Positions 36,565 to 44,584 of a stretch of 64,000 bases of DNA are shown piece after piece. The notes beneath the pieces were generated by a model, which had not been told where the DNA came from, searched no databases, and saw nothing but the letters and a program-made list of their open reading frames with translations. The position numbers and the translations under genes were made by a program. This stretch comes from Sphingopyxis sp. H053 (GTDB taxonomy: Bacteria; Pseudomonadota; Alphaproteobacteria; Sphingomonadales; Sphingomonadaceae), in assembly GCF_001468225.1 (NCBI RefSeq), contig NZ_LNRU01000006.1:310001-374000 (forward strand), given 5' to 3'. Position 1 is the stretch's first letter; every line of letters begins with the position of its first letter.

Positions 36565-37764
36565 ATGACTGAAGCTGCGCTGATCGAGCGCATTGCCGCG
36601 CGCGGCGATGGCGTGACGGGCGACGGCCGCCATGTGGCGGGCGGCGTGCCGGGCGACCGCATCCGCGACGACGGGATCATCATTCCGGGACCGAACCGCA
36701 CCGATCCCATGTGCCGTCATTTCGGCAAATGCGGCGGCTGCCAGTTGCAGCATGTCGCCGAACCCGCGCTCGCCGACTTCGTTCGCGACCGCGTGGTAGG
36801 CGGGCTGGAAGGGCAGGAAGTGACGGGCATTCAGGTCTTGCCCGCCGTGCTATCACCCGAGCAAAGCCGCCGCCGCGCTGTCCTGACTGCGCTTCGTACC
36901 GGCAAGCAGGTCGCGATCGGCTTCAACGCCGCGCAGAGCAACCAGATCGTCGACATGCGGATGTGCCCGCTGCTGCTCCCCGAACTCTTTGCGCTGATCG
37001 CGCCGGTGCGCGACCTGCTGGTGATGATCGCGCAGCCGCGGCGCCCGGTGAAGGTCAAGCTGCAGATGCTCGATCAGGGCGTCGAGCTGATACTCGAAGG
37101 CGTGAAGGCCGAGGGGCTCGATGCCGCGATGGCGCTGCAGGATTTCGCGGGCGCGCATAAATTGGCGCGCTTTGCGATCGATCAGGGTGACGGGCTCGAG
37201 ATCCTGTGGCAGCCCGAGCCGCCGACGATGCGCTTTGGTGACGTGACGGTCGAAGTGCCGCCGTTTGCCTTTCTGCAGCCGACGAGTGCGGGGCAGGCCA
37301 CCCTGATCGAAGCGGTTACCAAAGCGATCGGTGATGCCGCCGCGGTGGCCGACCTGTTCGCGGGCGTCGGAACCTTTGCGCTGTCGGTACAGGAAGGACG
37401 CAAGGTCTATGCCGCCGAAGGCGCGCGCGATGCGATCGCGGCGCTGACGGGAGCGGCAAATCGCGCGCGGGCGCTCGTCGCGACCGAGCATCGTGACCTG
37501 TTCCGCCGCCCGCTCATTCCCGCCGAGCTGAACCGCTTCGGTGCGATCATCCTTGACCCGCCGCGCGCGGGGGCGGAGGAGCAGGTGAAGCAGCTGGCGG
37601 CCTCGGCGGCGCCGGTGATCGCCTATGTCAGCTGCAATCCGGCGAGTTTCGCGCGTGACGCGAAAACACTGATCGAAGGCGGCTACACGCTCGATTGGGT
37701 GCAGCCCGTCGGCCAGTTCCGCTGGTCGACCCACGTGGAACTGGCCGCGAGATTTTCGAAATAG
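36565..37764 (+). CDS. Class I SAM-dependent RNA methyltransferase, TrmA/RlmC/RlmD family
   Basis: 399 residues. Early cysteines CRHFGKCGGCQLQH (about 50-63) form the 4Fe-4S site of the family. The SAM-binding motif is VADLFAGVGTFALSV, and the late LDPPRAGAEEQVK plus the nucleophile YVSCNPASFARD are those of uridine-5-methyltransferases. It methylates a uridine in 23S rRNA or tRNA; which one cannot be decided. ATG 36565 directly follows the nnr stop. It ends before a hairpin that probably stops transcription from this side. Confidence 0.93.
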   Translation: MTEAALIERIAARGDGVTGDGRHVAGGVPGDRIRDDGIIIPGPNRTDPMCRHFGKCGGCQLQHVAEPALADFVRDRVVGGLEGQEVTGIQVLPAVLSPEQSRRRAVLTALRTGKQVAIGFNAAQSNQIVDMRMCPLLLPELFALIAPVRDLLVMIAQPRRPVKVKLQMLDQGVELILEGVKAEGLDAAMALQDFAGAHKLARFAIDQGDGLEILWQPEPPTMRFGDVTVEVPPFAFLQPTSAGQATLIEAVTKAIGDAAAVADLFAGVGTFALSVQEGRKVYAAEGARDAIAALTGAANRARALVATEHRDLFRRPLIPAELNRFGAIILDPPRAGAEEQVKQLAASAAPVIAYVSCNPASFARDAKTLIEGGYTLDWVQPVGQFRWSTHVELAARFSK

Positions 37765-37767
37765 TCC

Positions 37768-37791
37768 CCCTCCCTTTCAGGGAAGGGTTTT
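37768..37791 (+). terminator. Possible Rho-independent terminator
   Basis: CCCTCCCT-TTC-AGGG-A-AGGG followed by TTTT lies in the 29-base gap between the convergent methyltransferase and MAPEG genes. The stem has one bulged A. The T-run favours the plus strand. Confidence 0.5.
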
Positions 37792-37793
37792 GC

Positions 37794-38228
37794 TCAATGC
37801 AGTACGAAACCGATGAAGGCGTGTACGCACAGGGCGAGTAGCGCGAGGCTCGCCAGCACGAAGACGGCGAAGCGCCATAGCACCCGGTTAACCGTGACCT
37901 GGATCAGGCTATGAACGATGCGCAGGCCCACATAGGTCCAGGCAATCTGCGCGTTGAGCCCGCCGCCCATGCCGCCGATCGCGAGCGCCAGCGCGACGGC
38001 GTAGAAGACCGTCGGCTGTTCCATCAGATGATTATAGTTGTGCGCCTTCCACTGGACCTCGGGCGGCAGTACGCCCTCCAGATTGCCCCCTGTACCGCCG
38101 GTCAGGTTCGGAATATCGATCTTCGCGCGGCTCATCGCGGGGATACGCGTCGCGTACATCCACACCCACATGACCATCGACCAGAGCGCGAGCGTCGCGA
38201 CCGGCCCTAGTATCGCGTTGTTTTCCAT
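37794..38228 (-). CDS. MAPEG-family membrane protein (copy 2)
   Basis: 144 residues with four hydrophobic segments (about 8-28, 70-92, 96-112, 118-142), the MAPEG plan. The conserved block HNYNHLMEQPTVFYA (about 63-77) carries the Asn/Glu expected for glutathione binding. MAPEG proteins include glutathione transferases and eicosanoid-type enzymes; bacterial members are mostly uncharacterised. It is a tandem paralogue of the next gene, 12 bases apart, the second in the leftward pair. Confidence 0.88.
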   Translation of the reverse strand: MENNAILGPVATLALWSMVMWVWMYATRIPAMSRAKIDIPNLTGGTGGNLEGVLPPEVQWKAHNYNHLMEQPTVFYAVALALAIGGMGGGLNAQIAWTYVGLRIVHSLIQVTVNRVLWRFAVFVLASLALLALCVHAFIGFVLH

Positions 38229-38240
38229 CGTCTCTCCCCC

Positions 38241-38672
38241 TCAACCCAAAGTGGCGATCACCGCCAGCAATGCCAGTGCGAAGAGGCACAGCGTTGCGAG
38301 CGTGAAAATGACAAAACGCACCGGCACGCGATTGACCGTCGACTGCCAGAAACTGTGGACGATCCGCAGCACGACATAGGCCCACGCCAGCCCGAGCGTG
38401 AGGTCGGTGCTGCCGCCCGACAGGTGCAGGAAGATGATGATGGCGTAGAAGATCGTCGGCTGTTCGCACAGATGCGTGTAATTATGCGATTTCCAGTTGG
38501 TGAGCGGCGGCAACACCCCCTCCAGATCGACCCCGCGCCCACCCGGCGGCGCGGCTTTCAGGTCGATACCAACCTTGGAAAATCCCAGGAAGCGCGTCAC
38601 CCCGGCCCAGCCGAGCATGACGAGCGTCCACAGCGCGAGCACCGCGCCGGGCGCGAGCAGATTTTCAGGCAT
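38241..38672 (-). CDS. MAPEG-family membrane protein (copy 1)
   Basis: 143 residues, four membrane segments, with the same HNYTHLCEQPTIFYA block as its neighbour, so the two arose by tandem duplication. Differences are spread evenly, which suggests an old duplication. A cysteine (HLCEQ) replaces the Met of copy 2 in the conserved block. Together they may form a mixed trimer. Role unknown; detoxification by glutathione conjugation is the family's best-known activity. Confidence 0.88.
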   Translation of the reverse strand: MPENLLAPGAVLALWTLVMLGWAGVTRFLGFSKVGIDLKAAPPGGRGVDLEGVLPPLTNWKSHNYTHLCEQPTIFYAIIIFLHLSGGSTDLTLGLAWAYVVLRIVHSFWQSTVNRVPVRFVIFTLATLCLFALALLAVIATLG

Positions 38673-38753
38673 TCTGGTTCCCCCTTATTCCTTTGGCGGC
38701 GTCCGTTTGGCCGCGATGCTAGGGCGCGGCGCGGACATTGCAACCGGCGAAGT

Positions 38754-39905
38754 TCAGCGATCGAGTTCGGCCCGGATCGCCTTTCCGTCGCCGTCGACGC
38801 GCGGCGCGAAGCCCATATCGCGCGGCGGCATCGCGCCATATTTCACCGGCGGCTGCATTTCGTGGAAGGCGCCGACATCGGGATGCGTGCGGTGGCGGAA
38901 AAAACCCGTCGCAACGAAATGCGGATCCTCCCTGATATCCTGAAGGTCGCGCGCGGCCATTGCGGGAATGTCGTTCGCGGCGAAAAGTTCGAGCCACTCG
39001 GCGCTGGTCTTCGCCGGGGTCTTGCGCGCGATTTCGCTATAGATGACCGGCATGTGCTGGCCCTTCGCTTTCGCCGCCGCATATTCGGGCGTTTCGAGCA
39101 GGTCGGCGCTCCCGAGCAGCGCCATCAGCCGGACGGTTGATTCGGGCGTATAGGGGACGATCGCGAGATGGCCGTCGCTGGTCGGGAAGGGCTGGCGCGT
39201 CGGGTCGAGCTGGCGCGGATAACCCGCGGGCCCGATCGGCGGATCGAGTGTCGCGTCGCGGAGATGCTCGACGAGCATGAACGACGCGAAGCACTCGAAC
39301 ATCGGCACTTCGACTTGCTGGCCTTCGCCAGTCCGGAATTTGTGAACGAGCGCGGCGAGGATCGCCTGCGCGCCGAACTGGCCGGCGATCTTGTCGGCGA
39401 TGAGCGAGGGGAAATAGCGCGGGCTGGGGTTTCCGTCGACGCGCGGGAGAAGGCTGGTTGTCCCCGTTGCCGCCTGGATGACGTCGTCATACGCCTGAAG
39501 ATCGGCATAGGGCCCGTCCTGTCCGAAGCCCGTGCCATGGACGTAAATAATGTCGGGTTTGATGGCCTTGCAGCCTTCATAGTCGAAGCCGAGGCGCGCG
39601 ATCGCTCGCCCACGGACATTGTGAAAGAACACATCGGCGGTCGCGATCAGATCGCGCAGCGTCGCGGCATCCTCGGGCTTCTTGAGGTCGAGCGCGATCG
39701 ATCGCTTCCCCCGGTTCACCGTCAGGTGGATCGACCCCATCGTCGGGTCGGGAACCCCGCTGCCAAGATAGCGCGAGATATCGCCCGTCCCCGGCGTTTC
39801 GACCTTGATCACCTCGGCGCCGAGGTCGGCGAGCATCTGCGTCGCATAGGGTCCGAAGATGACCGTGGTGAGGTCGACGATCCGGATCCCCGACAGCATA
39901 GGCAT
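38754..39905 (-). CDS. Class III (CaiB/BaiF-type) CoA-transferase
   Basis: 383 residues. The N-terminal LSGIRIVDLTTVIFGPYATQMLADLGAEVIKVE block and GSIHLTVNRGKRSIALDLK are typical of the family, as is the catalytic Asp region (AYDDVIQAATG, near residue 140). These enzymes move CoA between acyl-CoA and a free acid, or racemise 2-methylacyl-CoA. The donor and acceptor cannot be read. It lies between the MAPEG pair and an MFS transporter, all leftward, with gaps of 71-82 bases, so cotranscription is possible but not certain. Confidence 0.92.
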   Translation of the reverse strand: MPMLSGIRIVDLTTVIFGPYATQMLADLGAEVIKVETPGTGDISRYLGSGVPDPTMGSIHLTVNRGKRSIALDLKKPEDAATLRDLIATADVFFHNVRGRAIARLGFDYEGCKAIKPDIIYVHGTGFGQDGPYADLQAYDDVIQAATGTTSLLPRVDGNPSPRYFPSLIADKIAGQFGAQAILAALVHKFRTGEGQQVEVPMFECFASFMLVEHLRDATLDPPIGPAGYPRQLDPTRQPFPTSDGHLAIVPYTPESTVRLMALLGSADLLETPEYAAAKAKGQHMPVIYSEIARKTPAKTSAEWLELFAANDIPAMAARDLQDIREDPHFVATGFFRHRTHPDVGAFHEMQPPVKYGAMPPRDMGFAPRVDGDGKAIRAELDR

Positions 39906-39976
39906 AGCTCCTCCTCTTCCGGCGCGCAGGATAGAATGATTGCAAAGTAAAACGGAAGAGGCTTCCGCGATTTTCC

Positions 39977-41302
39977 TTACGCCGCAGCGGGCGCCGTTTC
40001 ACCACTGCCATTTCCGGCAGCATAGGCGGCCGAAATCTTGCGATAAGAGCGCGAACGCAAGGCGATCATCGTGAGGATCAAGCCCAGCAGCCCGGCGATG
40101 GTGAAGACGATCGCGATCCCGCGCTCGGGACCGCGTCCGTACCAGTCGCCGATCGCCTGCGCGCCCGCGCCGTCGGTCATGAAGGGCACGAACACGAACT
40201 GCGTCAGCGGCGCGATCAGGAAGGCGGTGAGCGGCGAGGCGGCGAGTTCGACCGACTGCGCGAAGCCGAAAACGCGGCCCTGCCGCTCGAACGGCACGAC
40301 CTTTTGCAGCGTCGTCTGTTCGGCCGCCTCGGCATAGGGGCCGAAGAACATCCAGATGAAACAGCCGATCGTCAGCAGGATGATCGACGACTGGATGGTG
40401 AAGACCGCCGCCACCGCCCAGGTGATGAGATTGACAAGAAGCAGGGTTCGCACCGGGTTGGTGCCGAGCCCCGTCCGCGATATGAGCGCGCCGCTGAGGA
40501 TGAAGGCGCTCGATGTCACTGCCCACAGCAACCCCCATGCCTCGACCTTCATCAGCGACAGGCCGTATGCGTCCATCAGCGCCATGAAGACGCCGCCGAG
40601 CAAATTGTTGAAGGCGGAAAAGAGGATCAGCGCGAACAGGCCGGGAATGCCCAGCACGATGCGGAAGGTGCCGGCAAGGTCGATACGGCGCGGTTCGGCA
40701 TGTTCTTCCGCTTCGCGCGGCTCGTCGATATGGACGAAGAGCAGGTCAATCGCGGCAAGCAGCGAAAGCGCGATCGCAAAGACGAGCGTCGCGACCATCC
40801 CGCCCCACGCGACGAGGAAGCCGCTGATCGCCGAGGTCGTGAGGAAACCGATCCCGCTCACCATCCCGACGAGCCCGTTCGCCTTGTCGCGCCGGTCCTC
40901 GGGCACCAGCAAGGTCACGAGCGTCGGCAGCGCGATCATGCGGATGTTGCCGGCGATCACGGCGAACATCGAAACGAGGATGAAAAGCCAGAAAGCGAGG
41001 CTCTGCACCTCGGCCGCCCGGATCGCGGGATCGAGCGCATAGCCGCCGAGAGCGGCGGCGTAGAGAAGCAGCGAGGCCATGCTCGACACGATCATCATGT
41101 TACGCTTGCCATGATGGTCGACGAGGCTGCCGAACCAGATGCCGAGCGCGGACGTCAGGACGAGATAGATGCCCGCGATCATTCCCGTCGCGAACACCGA
41201 CTGCGTTTCGAGAAAGGTCCAGAAGGTCAGCGCGAACCACACCGTGAAATTGGTGATGTTGGCGACCAGATTATTGGCGAGGAGATGATGGAAGGGCTGC
41301 AT
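39977..41302 (-). CDS. Major facilitator superfamily transporter
   Basis: 441 residues with about twelve hydrophobic segments and a central charged loop (HIDEPREAEEHAEPRR, about 195-210) between the two halves. The SLVDHHGKRNMM segment (about 60-71) is the MFS loop 2-3 signature in the variant found in exporters of the MFS_3/EntS group, and PEDRRDKANGLVG supports this. Such proteins often export siderophores or drugs, but no siderophore genes are here. Substrate unknown. Its start is 86 bases after the ODC-type stop, in the same direction. Confidence 0.9.
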   Translation of the reverse strand: MQPFHHLLANNLVANITNFTVWFALTFWTFLETQSVFATGMIAGIYLVLTSALGIWFGSLVDHHGKRNMMIVSSMASLLLYAAALGGYALDPAIRAAEVQSLAFWLFILVSMFAVIAGNIRMIALPTLVTLLVPEDRRDKANGLVGMVSGIGFLTTSAISGFLVAWGGMVATLVFAIALSLLAAIDLLFVHIDEPREAEEHAEPRRIDLAGTFRIVLGIPGLFALILFSAFNNLLGGVFMALMDAYGLSLMKVEAWGLLWAVTSSAFILSGALISRTGLGTNPVRTLLLVNLITWAVAAVFTIQSSIILLTIGCFIWMFFGPYAEAAEQTTLQKVVPFERQGRVFGFAQSVELAASPLTAFLIAPLTQFVFVPFMTDGAGAQAIGDWYGRGPERGIAIVFTIAGLLGLILTMIALRSRSYRKISAAYAAGNGSGETAPAAA

Positions 41303-41388
41303 GCGCCGCGCAATCTAGCGACTTGGTTCAAAAGGAAAAGGGCCGGTCACATCGCTGCGCCGGCCCCGGTTTTTCGTGTGGCCGTTCG

Positions 41389-42582
41389 TCAGAACAGCTT
41401 GGTCACCGTCGCGCTGCGACGTTCCTGCTCGACTTCGCCGGTGTAGAGGCTGACCATCGGTTCGTCGCTGACGACATGGGTTTCGTCGGCGCCGAAGCCG
41501 TTGAACTTGGTGCGCATCGCGCAGCCATAGGCGCCGAGCATGCCGATCTCGATGAAATCGCCCGCCTTGATGTCGGCGGGCAGGAAGAAAGGCCCAGCCA
41601 TATGGTCGAGGTCGTCACACGTCGGGCCATAGAAGCTGAACGGCACCATCTCGGCGTCGCTTTCGCCGTCACGCTGCAGCGACACCGGGAAGCGCCAGCC
41701 GACATGCGCGGCGTCGAACAGCGCGCCATAGGCGCCGTCGTTGATGTAGAGCTCGTCGCCGCGGCGCTTTTCGACACGCACGATCAGCGAGCTATACTCG
41801 GCCGACAGCGCACGGCCCGGTTCGCACCAGAGTTCCGCCGAATAGCTGATCGGCAGGCTTTCGAAGCTGCGGTGGATCGTGTCGAAATAGGCGTCGAGCG
41901 GCGGGGGTTCCATGCCCGGATAAGACGACGGGAAACCGCCGCCGACATCGATGATGTCGACGGTAACCGACGCCGCGACGATCGCCGCGCGGACGCGTTC
42001 CATCGCCTGCGCATAAGCGTGCGGGGTCATCGCCTGGCTGCCGACATGGAAGCAGATGCCGAGCGCATCGGCCGCCTGGCGGGTCGCCATCAGCAGTTCG
42101 ACGACCTCGTCGGCCTCGGCGCCGAACTTGGCGGCGAGGCTGAGCTTCGAATGGTCGGACGAAACGCGGAGGCGAACGAGCAGGTTCAGGTCGGCCGCGC
42201 CTTCGGTTGCACGGACGATCTTTTCGAGTTCGTCGAGCGTGTCGAGCGAAAATGTGCGCACGCCATGCTTCCAATAGGCTTCGGAAATCGCTTCCTCGGC
42301 CTTTACCGGATGCATGAAGCAGAGCGTCGCTTGCGGCAGCGTGCGCGCAACGAGCCGGACCTCGGCGATCGAGGCGACGTCATAATGCGTGACACCCGAA
42401 TCCCACAGCACGCGCAGCAGGTCGGGCGACGGATTCGCCTTGACCGCATACATGGTCGTGCCGGGAAAACGCTCGATGAAGAAACGCGCTGCGCGCCGCG
42501 CGGCGTGCGGGCGGACAAGCGTAACAGGTTCGATCGGCGAAAGTGCCTGAATCAGCCCGTGGGCGCTATGATGCTGGTGCAA
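41389..42582 (-). CDS. Type III PLP-dependent decarboxylase, ornithine decarboxylase-like
   Basis: 397 residues of the alanine-racemase-fold group. Lys48 in TTMYAVKANP binds PLP. IDVGGGFPSSYPG is the phosphate-binding segment, EPGRALSAE the Glu-Pro-Gly-Arg motif, and FYGPTCDDLD carries the Cys of ornithine decarboxylases. It should form putrescine from ornithine (possibly also cadaverine from lysine). The start is TTG 42582; no ATG lies near, and the next in-frame Met is within the PLP motif. The 90-150 bases upstream are rich in GGGG/CCCC palindromes, suggesting control of this gene. Related polyamine genes lie at 44.6-49.6 kb. Confidence 0.92.
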   Translation of the reverse strand: MHQHHSAHGLIQALSPIEPVTLVRPHAARRAARFFIERFPGTTMYAVKANPSPDLLRVLWDSGVTHYDVASIAEVRLVARTLPQATLCFMHPVKAEEAISEAYWKHGVRTFSLDTLDELEKIVRATEGAADLNLLVRLRVSSDHSKLSLAAKFGAEADEVVELLMATRQAADALGICFHVGSQAMTPHAYAQAMERVRAAIVAASVTVDIIDVGGGFPSSYPGMEPPPLDAYFDTIHRSFESLPISYSAELWCEPGRALSAEYSSLIVRVEKRRGDELYINDGAYGALFDAAHVGWRFPVSLQRDGESDAEMVPFSFYGPTCDDLDHMAGPFFLPADIKAGDFIEIGMLGAYGCAMRTKFNGFGADETHVVSDEPMVSLYTGEVEQERRSATVTKLF

Positions 42583-42803
42583 CTCAAGGGACCCCCAAAA
42601 ATAACGTTCAACACAAAGGCTGCCTTGCGGTTATTGGAAGTCCCCCTGGGGCAGCGGAGGGCGATATATGCAGGGGGGTCCCCCCTGTAAAGACCCTATC
42701 GCGCAATTTTGTAATAGCGCGGTAACATGAAGGGCGAACCGGGGCGGGCGTGCGCCAAACCGCGCGAATGCGAGACAAAGCCAAGCGACGCGGCTAAGGC
42801 TTT
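42583..42803 (-). promoter_or_regulatory. Palindrome-rich leader of the ornithine decarboxylase-like gene
   Basis: Within this stretch CAGGGGGG-T-CCCCCCTG (42671-42687) is a perfect dyad with a one-base centre. CCCC-T-GGGG (42643-42651) is another, and GGG-A-CCC follows at 42588-42594, next to the TTG start. On the minus strand a short frame MLPRYYKIAR (42728 to 42696) precedes the large dyad, but no ribosome site is evident for it. The layout suggests an operator or RNA leader controlling polyamine synthesis. Nothing else is seen in the remaining bases. Confidence 0.4.
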
Positions 42804-42883
42804 CCGTCATCCCGGCGAAGGCCGGGATCTCAACATCGCGTAATGTCGCATCGTCGAGACCCCGGCCTTCGCCGGGGTGACGG
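42804..42883. repeat. Inverted palindromic repeat pair (REP-like), type D
   Basis: Arms CCGTCATCCCGGCGAAGGCC... and the inverse of CCGTCACCCCGGCGAAGGCC... Each has the hairpin CCCGGCGAAGGCCGGG; here the outer stem is CCCGGC rather than CCCGC. It lies between the divergent ODC-type and flavoprotein genes and covers a GTG that would extend the latter. Confidence 0.88.
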
Positions 42884-42909
42884 GTCAGAAAAGTAGAGGA
42901 TTCGCTAGC

Positions 42910-44568
42910 ATGGTCTCCCGCGCCGACGTCAATCATAACTTCACCGACGCGGAACTTGAGGAACTGGCGGCATTCGGCACGGTCGAATCGCACAAAGCGG
43001 GCGATCTGATTGTCGAGGAAGGCGCGATGGCGCCCGATTGCATCATCACCCTGTCGGGACACACCGACATCTTTGCGTCGACCGACGAAGGCCGCAAGCG
43101 CGTCGGCTGGATGGAGCATGGGCAATTCGCGGGCGACCTGTCGGTGCTGACCGGGCAACGGCATTTGTCGCGCGTCGAGATGGGCGCCGACGGCGAGATC
43201 ATCCGCATCGCCCACACCGATTTCCAGCGCCTGATCGCGGGCAACAGCCATTATTCGGACATTTTCGTTCGCGTGCTGTCGGCGCGGCGCGAGTTCAGCA
43301 AGCATCGCGGCTTTGCAGTGACGATCGTGATCGGCGCAGCGATGGACCGCAGCGTCTATGCGCTGCGCGACCTACTGATGAAGCATGGCGTCGCGCATCG
43401 CTGGTTCGACCCCGCCGACGGCCCCGTCGCCGCGCATCTGCTGGCGGAGCGCGGGTTGAGCGAAGACCAGCTTCCGGTAGCCATCCTCGGCGCTGCCGAC
43501 GTGCTGATCCAGCCGACACCCGAACAGCTCGCGGCGGGGCTCGGGCTCGACCTGTTGCCCGACGGCGCGACCGCCGATGTGCTCGTGGTCGGCAGCGGTC
43601 CCGGCGGGCTCGCGGCGGCGGTCTATGCCGCGTCCGAAGGGCTGACGGTGATCGCGCTCGATTCGCTCGCGCCCGGCGGACAGGCGGGGACCTCTTCGAA
43701 GATCGAGAACTACCTCGGGTTCCCGACCGGGATTTCGGGCAACGAGCTGGCGCGCCGCGCGACGGTGCAGGCGCAGAAATTTGGCGCGCGGCTGGTATCG
43801 CCGGTGCGCGCGGCGTCGATCAATCGCGACGGCGACGCCTATTGCCTGCACCTCGCCGACGGGCGGAAGCTGCGCAGCCGCGCGGTCGTCGTCGCGAGCG
43901 GCGCGAAATATCAGAGCCTGCCGATCGACGGCATCGAATCTTATGAAGGCCGCGGCATCTATTATGGTGCGACGCCGATGGAAGCGCAGCTGTGCAGCGA
44001 CGCCGAGGTGACGATCGTCGGATCGGGCAATTCGGCGGGGCAGGGCGCGATCTATCTCGCGAGCGTCGCGAAGAAGGTCCATGTCATCTTCCGCCGCGGG
44101 AGCCTGCGCGAGACGATATCCGAATATCTCGTCAAGCGGCTCGAAGAGCATCCGAATATCGAGATCATCCCGTCGACCGATGTCATCGCGCTGCACGGCG
44201 AGGACCGGCTCGCCGGCCTGACCTATCGCTGCCGCGAAACGGGCGACGAGGGGCATTGCGATTGCGGCTTCCTGTTCCTCTTCCTCGGCGCGAGCCCGAA
44301 CACGACCTGGCTGCCCAAGGAAATGGTGTGCGACGAGCGCGGCTTCGTGAAGACGGGCACCGACATCGCGCCGCTCGAACTGGTCAAGGCGGGCTGGTCG
44401 CTCGACCGCATGCCGAGCCGGTTCGAGACGAGCTGGCCGCGAATCTATGCCGTCGGCGACGTGCGCAAGGGATCGGTGAAGCGCGTCGCGTCATCGGTGG
44501 GCGAGGGATCGGTGGTGGTCAGCGATATCCATCAGGCGCTTGCGGAGATCGGTGCAGCGGAGTTTTGA
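42910..44568 (+). CDS. Cyclic-nucleotide-domain / thioredoxin-reductase-like flavoprotein lacking the redox CxxC
   Basis: 552 residues in three parts: a cNMP-binding-type barrel (about 15-135, KAGDLIVEEGAMAPDC), a linker domain of thioredoxin-like character (about 137-210), and a two-dinucleotide-domain flavoprotein (about 222-550: VVGSGPGGLAAAVYA, APGGQAGTSSKIENYLGFP, TIVGSGNSAGQGAIYL, YAVGDVRKGSVKRVAS). In thioredoxin reductase a CAxC motif lies before the NADPH GxGxxA; here that place reads YYGATPMEAQLC, so disulfide reduction is unlikely. ATG 42910 follows AGAGG; an upstream GTG lies in the repeat. It may be a cNMP-gated flavin reductase; partner unknown. Confidence 0.88.
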   Translation: MVSRADVNHNFTDAELEELAAFGTVESHKAGDLIVEEGAMAPDCIITLSGHTDIFASTDEGRKRVGWMEHGQFAGDLSVLTGQRHLSRVEMGADGEIIRIAHTDFQRLIAGNSHYSDIFVRVLSARREFSKHRGFAVTIVIGAAMDRSVYALRDLLMKHGVAHRWFDPADGPVAAHLLAERGLSEDQLPVAILGAADVLIQPTPEQLAAGLGLDLLPDGATADVLVVGSGPGGLAAAVYAASEGLTVIALDSLAPGGQAGTSSKIENYLGFPTGISGNELARRATVQAQKFGARLVSPVRAASINRDGDAYCLHLADGRKLRSRAVVVASGAKYQSLPIDGIESYEGRGIYYGATPMEAQLCSDAEVTIVGSGNSAGQGAIYLASVAKKVHVIFRRGSLRETISEYLVKRLEEHPNIEIIPSTDVIALHGEDRLAGLTYRCRETGDEGHCDCGFLFLFLGASPNTTWLPKEMVCDERGFVKTGTDIAPLELVKAGWSLDRMPSRFETSWPRIYAVGDVRKGSVKRVASSVGEGSVVVSDIHQALAEIGAAEF

Positions 44569-44584
44569 CTTCCCGAATTCGCTC

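Noticed and set aside
40304-41446. A 380-codon plus-strand frame opposite the MFS gene
   Set aside because: It is rich in charged residues mirroring membrane codons of the real gene, with no domain.
42696-42728. A ten-residue leader peptide gene before the ornithine decarboxylase-like gene
   Set aside because: There is no ribosome site and it is very short. It is recorded as a possibility in the leader entry, not as a gene.
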